A stretch of 37,299 bases of DNA, from positions 1 to 37,299 of the forward strand of contig JAPLNJ010001055.1 of NCBI GenBank assembly GCA_026692885.1. Reading direction: 5' to 3'. The DNA is from Planctomycetota bacterium (GTDB lineage: Bacteria; Planctomycetota; Planctomycetia; Pirellulales; Pirellulaceae). Shown piece after piece: positions 33,465-37,299 of the stretch. The notes beneath the pieces were generated by a model that ran no database searches, was not told the origin of the DNA, and worked only from the letters and a program-made list of their open reading frames with translations. Made by a program: the position numbers and the translations under genes. Position 1 is the first letter of the stretch. The number at the start of each line of letters is the position of its first letter.

Positions 33465-34085
33465 TCAGCTCACCGCCGGTCGCTCACGCCCGACAGCTCG
33501 GACCCAGTCCAGATCGCCGCGTTTCCAGACGTAGGCGAATCCGACCATCAACACGGCGAAGAACAGACCGATGTCGACGATCGTAACCCACGCCAACTGC
33601 CGAGCGCTGCGTTTGATAATGTCGGTGGATTCGTCGGCAGCAGCAGATCCGTGCCGGGACGAGAGCTCGGCCGTCGGGATCTGCGGAGAGCGGACGCCCA
33701 TTTCACGGTACAGCAATCGCGCCGGCTGCGTCAGCGTTGGTTCTCCACCGTCGGCCGACGCGGCGACGACCAGCCGGTGATCGGCGAGGTCGGCGAGGTG
33801 CGTGGATTTTCCAAAGACCGTGGCCCACGGGAAGAATAGGGCCACTTCGACGTCAAAGATGATGAACAACAACGCCACCACATAAAACCGCAAATCGAAC
33901 TGCACATAGGACGAACCGATGCTAGGCTCACCGCATTCGTAGATCTCCAGTTTCTCCGTCTGGGGGTTGGTGGGACGGAAGAAACGTCCCAACAGCAAAT
34001 TGACGAACAGAAACAGCAGGCCCACTGCCGCGAAGAGCGTCAGATACCCGACGATGCCGAGAGAAGATCCTAAGGCTGTTGACAT
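33465..34085 (-). CDS. nuoA: NADH-quinone oxidoreductase subunit A, with large loop insertion
   Basis: NuoA (ND3) is a small three-helix subunit near the quinone chamber. Seen here: helix 1 (YLTLFAAVGLLFLFVNLLLG), the Cys loop with KLEIYECGEPSIGSSYVQFDLRFYVVALLFIIFDVEVALFFPWA (helix 2 and its charged residues), then a roughly 75-residue insertion of low conservation, then helix 3 (WVTIVDIGLFFAVLMVGFAYVWKRGDLDW). At about 206 residues it is well above the usual 120-140; the insertion lies between helices 2 and 3. ATG 34085 is chosen by comparison with the family; the frame stays open to 34193, but those residues are unlike NuoA. Confidence 0.93.
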   Translation of the reverse strand: MSTALGSSLGIVGYLTLFAAVGLLFLFVNLLLGRFFRPTNPQTEKLEIYECGEPSIGSSYVQFDLRFYVVALLFIIFDVEVALFFPWATVFGKSTHLADLADHRLVVAASADGGEPTLTQPARLLYREMGVRSPQIPTAELSSRHGSAAADESTDIIKRSARQLAWVTIVDIGLFFAVLMVGFAYVWKRGDLDWVRAVGRERPAVS

Positions 34086-34259
34086 ACGCTGATTTTTGTC
34101 GCAAAGAGTCACGGGTGTTGCGGAGGCTGGCGCCGACAGGTCCCGGCCGTGCACGTTGACCGCGGACTTGCCCACAAACCGATCACGAAACACAGAGTGT
34201 ACCAGAAGTTTCGCAGGTGGAAACCATGGCGGACGACCCTCTCGAACTTCGCCCGCCTG

Positions 34260-34787
34260 CTACACATTGGGGCCTCCGTGGACCGGTTCGACCACGACTT
34301 TCGATTCGGCCACAGCGGTCGGATTCAAGGTGCTTCGTCCCCAGGCGATATCCAGCGGCAAACGCGAAAAATCCACAATGCAGCCATCGCGGCTGTAGCA
34401 ACTCAGATCGTGCGTGGACCCCATGAAGATGCAGTCCACCGGGCACGGTTCGACACACAACGCACAGAACATGCACTTCGAGTAGTCGATCGCGTAGCCG
34501 GTGATCCGAAATCCCTTGCCGCCTTCCACCCGCTCCTTGCCGATGTAGATGCAGTCCACAGGGCAAGCTTTTGCGCACTGGTCGCAGGCGATGCAGGTCG
34601 TCAAATCGTAGCGGTGAAACCCACGATACCGTGCCGTGACCGGCACGGGTTTCTCGGGATACTCGAATCTGTGCGTGAATGTCCTACGTTCTTTGCGATA
34701 GGTGACGAGCCAATACCTCAAAGTCACCCACATTCCGTGGACAACCGTCCAGACCGCAAAGCCGATGTTCCGCAGCCAAGCTAACAT
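34260..34787 (-). CDS. nuoI: NADH-quinone oxidoreductase subunit I
   Basis: NuoI carries two [4Fe-4S] clusters (N6a and N6b) that hand electrons to NuoB. The 175-residue product shows an N-terminal amphipathic stretch, then two clusters: C65-x2-C68-x2-C71-x3-C75-P and C105-x2-C108-x2-C111-x3-C115-P. The C-terminal part beyond 125 is normal. It is the first gene of the minus-strand nuo cluster, 174 bp upstream of nuoA, unlike the common order where nuoI follows nuoH. A good promoter lies 68 nt upstream (34855-34882). Confidence 0.96.
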   Translation of the reverse strand: MLAWLRNIGFAVWTVVHGMWVTLRYWLVTYRKERRTFTHRFEYPEKPVPVTARYRGFHRYDLTTCIACDQCAKACPVDCIYIGKERVEGGKGFRITGYAIDYSKCMFCALCVEPCPVDCIFMGSTHDLSCYSRDGCIVDFSRLPLDIAWGRSTLNPTAVAESKVVVEPVHGGPNV

Positions 34788-34854
34788 TGCCCATGTGTCC
34801 TAACTGCTCTAGTGGACGATGTTTCCATCATTTTGTTGCCGGAAAGACATCCCT

Positions 34855-34882
34855 ATTATAGGCGCGATTGCGCTGTTCGCAA
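34855..34882 (-). promoter_or_regulatory. Sigma70-type promoter for the nuo cluster
   Basis: Reading on the minus strand: TTGCGA (34882-34877), a 16-bp spacer, and a perfect TATAAT (34860-34855). The nuoI start is 68 nt downstream. Confidence 0.65.
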
Positions 34883-34968
34883 CGGCACTGCCGACGCCGA
34901 AAAGTCAGAATTCGCCGAGGTTTAGCGAACATCTCTGGAGAAACGGACGGACCAGTGGTATGCGAAAT

Positions 34969-34998
34969 CGGCGAGAAAGTTGGATGAATTTCTCGCCG
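34969..34998. promoter_or_regulatory. 10-bp perfect inverted repeat between nuoI and csrA
   Basis: CGGCGAGAAA (34969-34978) and its complement (34989-34998) flank a 10-nt loop. It is just upstream of the candidate csrA promoter and about 90 bp from the nuoI promoter. It may be an operator in this divergent region. There is no T-run, so a terminator is less likely. Confidence 0.35.
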
Positions 34999-35014
34999 GT
35001 TCGTCAGCGGTTGC

Positions 35015-35042
35015 TTGACTCGGCACTCCTATCACTTAGAGT
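35015..35042 (+). promoter_or_regulatory. Candidate sigma70 promoter for csrA
   Basis: TTGACT (35015-35020), a 16-bp spacer and TAGAGT (35037-35042). It would give a leader of about 140 nt. The leader contains GGA triplets (two close together around 35145-35157), and one overlaps the ribosome site. Confidence 0.4.
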
Positions 35043-35190
35043 GAATTGATCGCCAGCGGTCAGTTCGACCTGGACGGCGTGCCCGCATGCCGAACTCTGG
35101 AAGAACCTAAGTGTCTTAGAGCAACATTGATTTCAGGGGTTTCGGATCGCCCGGATGATCTGGGGTAACACACTGCAAAGGAATGGCACC

Positions 35191-35412
35191 ATGTTGGTTC
35201 TGTCTCGAAAGAAGAACGAGTCCATCGTCATCAACAACGACATAACCATCGTGGTGGTCGAAATCCGCGGCGACAAGGTCCGCCTGGGAGTGGAAGCACC
35301 CAAGGAAGTTCCGGTTCACCGCCGCGAGGTCTACGAAGCCATCAAGCGGAGCGAAATGGCCCAGCACGAAGACGCCGCGGAAACACCGAGGGATTCGGCT
35401 GCCGAGAACTAG
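35191..35412 (+). CDS. csrA: Carbon storage regulator CsrA
   Basis: CsrA is a small dimeric RNA-binding protein that represses or stabilises mRNAs by binding GGA sites in their leaders. The 73-residue product begins MLVLSRKKNESIVINNDITI and continues VVVEIRGDKVRLGVEAPKEVPVHRREVYEAI, the full family core including the RNA-binding L-x-R strand and the VPVHRREV segment. The last 15 residues are acidic. ATG 35191 is chosen (AAGGA 8 nt upstream); an upstream in-frame ATG at 35155 lacks a ribosome site. GGA at the Shine-Dalgarno suggests possible self-repression, which is known for this family elsewhere. Confidence 0.96.
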   Translation: MLVLSRKKNESIVINNDITIVVVEIRGDKVRLGVEAPKEVPVHRREVYEAIKRSEMAQHEDAAETPRDSAAEN

Positions 35413-35541
35413 GCCGCTATGGCCGCTCCTGCCTGAGTTTGCTTCCTCCGCAAGTCGCCTCTCGAAAATCTCCCCTCCCGCTGTACGAGCGATCGCATTG
35501 CGGGCCAAGGCCCGTAAGCTGCTTGTTCGGCTTCGCCCCAC

Positions 35542-35571
35542 TTGACGAGACGCCAACTTCGCGAGTATACA
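35542..35571 (+). promoter_or_regulatory. Sigma70-type promoter for tRNA-Glu
   Basis: TTGACG (35542-35547), an 18-bp spacer and TATACA (35566-35571). It is about 95 nt upstream of the tRNA and may also serve hemH. Confidence 0.55.
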
Positions 35572-35666
35572 TTCCTTGCGCTGACGCATCGTCTCGTGTC
35601 TTCTGCCACGGATAGTATGTGAGGACCCGGGCGGGGGTTCCGCCCGATTCGATCTCAGTGATACGT

Positions 35667-35739
35667 GGCCCCGTCGTCTAGCGGTCTAGGACATCGCCCT
35701 TTCACGGCGGTAACACGGGTTCGAGTCCCGTCGGGGTCA
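35667..35739 (+). tRNA. tRNA-Glu (UUC)
   Basis: The cloverleaf fits: acceptor stem GGCCCCG (35667-35673) with CGGGGTC (35732-35738, one G-U pair), a D-arm with GTCTAGCGGTCTAGGAC, anticodon stem-loop CGCCCTTTCACGGCG (anticodon TTC), and a T-arm around GGGTTCGAGTCCC. The CCA end is not encoded; a short T-run follows. Glu-tRNA also feeds tetrapyrrole synthesis in bacteria using the C5 pathway, and the heme gene hemH starts 36 bp downstream. Confidence 0.95.
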
Positions 35740-35774
35740 CTTTTTTCGTTTGTCCTCAGCAATCTGCTCGTGTT

Positions 35775-36824
35775 GTGACAGTGGTCTACGACGCATTACT
35801 TGTAGTCTCTTTCGGCGGACCGGAACGTCGCGAGGATGTATTGCCGTTTCTGGAGAACGTCCTCCGGGGGCGAAACGTGCCGCGCGAACGACTGTTGGAG
35901 GTCGCGGAACACTATCAGCACTTCGGCGGCGTCAGCCCGATCAACGCGCAGACCCGCGAATTGATTGCGACGCTCCACCGGCAATTGGCGGAGCACGGAC
36001 TTCACCTGCCGATCTATTGGGGCAATCGCAATTGGCATCCGCTGCTGCCGGAAACCATTCGGCAGATGGCAGACCAAGGCGTCCGACGTGCTTTAGCCTA
36101 CGTCACTTCCGCCTACAGCTCCTATTCCGGGTGCCGGCAGTACCGCGAGAATATCGAAGCCGCTCGTGACGAAGTTGGCTCGCGGGCTCCGGTAGTCGAT
36201 AAGCTGCGAGTTTTCTATAATCATCCCAGCTTCATCGAGACCCTCACCGACCGGGTGCAACAGGCATTGAATCAGGTCCCCGTTGAGCGTCGCGGCTCGG
36301 CACACATTCTCTTTACGGCGCACAGCATTCCGGCTGCCATGGCGCAGACCTGCCGCTACGAACAGCAGTTGGTCGAGACCTGTCGGCTGATCACGGAGCG
36401 GTTGGGGCACCACGGGCAGCCCCGGCTGGCTTATCAGAGCCGAAGTGGACCGCCGAGCCAACCGTGGCTGGAGCCGGACGTGTGCGATACAATTCGGGAA
36501 TTGCATCGAGCAGGCACCACTCGGGACGTCGTGATTGCACCGGTGGGCTTCCTCTCCGACCACCTGGAGGTGCTCTACGATCTGGACGTCCAAGCGAAGG
36601 AATTGTGCGAAGCACTCGGCATCGGCATGGTGCGGGCCGGCACGGCTGGCACCCATCCGCGATTCGTGCAGATGATTCGCGAGCTGATCGTGGAACGGAT
36701 CAGCGAGCAGCCGGAGCGGCTCGCCCTGGGGAATCTCGGCCCCAGCCACGATGTCTGCCCACCCGATTGTTGCCAGTACTCGCCTCGTCCCAGTGGACCT
36801 CCGGTATCGCGTCCTGCAAAGTGA
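35775..36824 (+). CDS. hemH: Ferrochelatase (coproporphyrin type likely)
   Basis: This enzyme inserts Fe2+ into a porphyrin in heme synthesis. The 349-residue product shows ALLVVSFGGPERREDVLPFLENV, HYQHFGGVSPINAQT, GNRNWHPLL (metal-side His region), YVTSAYSSYSGCRQYRENI, ILFTAHSIP, LAYQSRSGPPSQPWLEPDV (about residue 217) and IAPVGFLSDHLEVLYDLD (about 255-270). The YSSYSGCRQY and YQSRSGP-x-x-PWL forms are as in coproporphyrin III ferrochelatases of Gram-positives and related phyla. A C-terminal CPPDCC motif could take part in binding an iron-sulfur cluster, as in some ferrochelatases. The start is a GTG without a clear ribosome site. Confidence 0.95.
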   Translation: MTVVYDALLVVSFGGPERREDVLPFLENVLRGRNVPRERLLEVAEHYQHFGGVSPINAQTRELIATLHRQLAEHGLHLPIYWGNRNWHPLLPETIRQMADQGVRRALAYVTSAYSSYSGCRQYRENIEAARDEVGSRAPVVDKLRVFYNHPSFIETLTDRVQQALNQVPVERRGSAHILFTAHSIPAAMAQTCRYEQQLVETCRLITERLGHHGQPRLAYQSRSGPPSQPWLEPDVCDTIRELHRAGTTRDVVIAPVGFLSDHLEVLYDLDVQAKELCEALGIGMVRAGTAGTHPRFVQMIRELIVERISEQPERLALGNLGPSHDVCPPDCCQYSPRPSGPPVSRPAK

Positions 36825-36850
36825 GCCGACGAGCACCTAGAAAAACGCTC

Positions 36851-36879
36851 TTGACCCGCTCCGCGGAATGTCATATTTT
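36851..36879 (+). promoter_or_regulatory. Sigma70-type promoter in the right-hand gene-free region
   Basis: TTGACC (36851-36856), a 17-bp spacer and TATTTT (36874-36879). No gene with a good ribosome site follows within the window, so the transcript could be an RNA or the leader of a gene outside the window. Confidence 0.5.
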
Positions 36880-36885
36880 CCTGAC

Positions 36886-37216
36886 ACAACGAAACGGGAA
36901 GCACGCGGTGAGTCAAGGACACTGCGGGACGTGAAGTCTGGTCCCTGGTTGGTCGCGTGTCGTCTCCGTTGTGACCTGACCGTAGTCGCGTGCACGAGTC
37001 TGCATCTGGAGCGCATGCGAAGTGCGTCTCTGCGGACCACGAGGTGATCCGACGACAAGGATGTCGACGGCTGGCTTCGCTAAACACTTTGGCTACCGAA
37101 CGCGGATCGACAACCACTCGCAAGACGCGATGGTGGTACATCGTCCAATCGCTCCCGGAACAAGTGCGGAATCCTTTGCCCCCCTGGGATGCCGTGGCTG
37201 CCGGGAGCTTTTTTTT
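36886..37216 (+). ncRNA. Possible untranslated transcript between promoter and terminator
   Basis: About 330 nt lie between the promoter at 36851-36879 and the terminator-like end at 37151-37216. I do not recognise any known RNA family (RNase P, tmRNA, SRP, 6S and T-box features were looked for). A 54-codon frame from ATG 37061 would overlap the terminator and has its GG too close to the start. It may instead be a leader that controls a gene to the right. Confidence 0.3.
37151..37216 (+). terminator. Intrinsic terminator-like structure
   Basis: GCTCCCGG (37151-37158) pairs perfectly with CCGGGAGC (37201-37208), followed at once by eight T (37209-37216). The 42-nt loop is long for a simple terminator and may hold inner pairs, as in attenuators. 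Confidence 0.5.
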
Positions 37217-37299
37217 GCGCCGAGCGGGTGGCGTGCCCAGGAGTGCTACTGAAGCCTGCTTAGACAGCAACGCCGCTGCCGGGAGATTCCAGCGAATCC

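Noticed and set aside
37022..37252. Plus-strand frame at the right end
   Set aside because: It runs through the terminator stem and its T-run, with no proper ribosome site and no known motif. A role as a gene cannot be supported, although the GCRGC segment was noted.
36575..37270. Minus-strand frame over the end of hemH
   Set aside because: It overlaps the intact hemH C-terminus and shows no domain or ribosome site.

Overview
The window is GC-rich bacterial DNA. It most likely comes from a planctomycete (Planctomycetota, probably Pirellulales). The reasons are a PilM gene followed by two planctomycete-style low-complexity bitopic proteins, a small soluble Ser/Thr kinase, a URO-D-superfamily gene coupled to a sugar transporter, an elongated NuoA, and many dispersed palindromic repeats of the kind common in these genomes. 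No database search was run, so family names rest on motifs read in the sequence.

Layout. 1-1650: unassigned DNA with possible RNA structure, the remnant of a membrane-protein gene, and a TPR-containing membrane protein. 1765-5131: scpB with a very acidic tail, then aspS on the other strand. 5370-8799: a PIN-TRAM membrane protein, a conserved coiled-coil protein and, divergently, ribBA. 8930-15637: a minus-strand operon of pilM (fused to a membrane and coiled-coil part), a second bitopic protein and a third bitopic protein with an FN3-like domain. All three carry Gly/Pro/Met- or Ala/Pro-rich linkers. 16160-20219: a GH38-like large protein, a BFD-like [2Fe-2S] protein and a small Ser/Ala-rich protein. 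20761-24655: bioF, a Tat-exported xylose-isomerase-like TIM barrel, and rhamnulokinase. 24730-28757: uvrB, a Ser/Thr kinase 22 bp upstream of it, and a Uma2-family nuclease-like protein. 28946-31757: a fragment of a RAYT/IS200-like transposase, a URO-D-superfamily gene overlapping rhaT by 4 bp, and a 41-residue membrane peptide. 31762-34787: a partial complex I cluster in the order nuoI-nuoA-nuoC-nuoD. nuoC is broken and nuoB is absent. 35191-36824: csrA, tRNA-Glu(UUC) and hemH. The last 470 bp have a promoter and a terminator but no convincing gene.

Working together. rhaB, rhaT, the TIM-barrel protein and the URO-D-like enzyme point to L-rhamnose (deoxysugar) uptake and use. The pilM operon looks like an inner-membrane assembly platform related to type IV pilus/type II secretion PilMNO, in an architecture I cannot match to a described system. 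It is the strongest candidate here for undescribed biology. A second theme is genome plasticity: at least six kinds of palindromic repeat sit between genes, a RAYT remnant lies beside two of them, and two genes (506-761 and nuoC) have lost internal segments out of frame.
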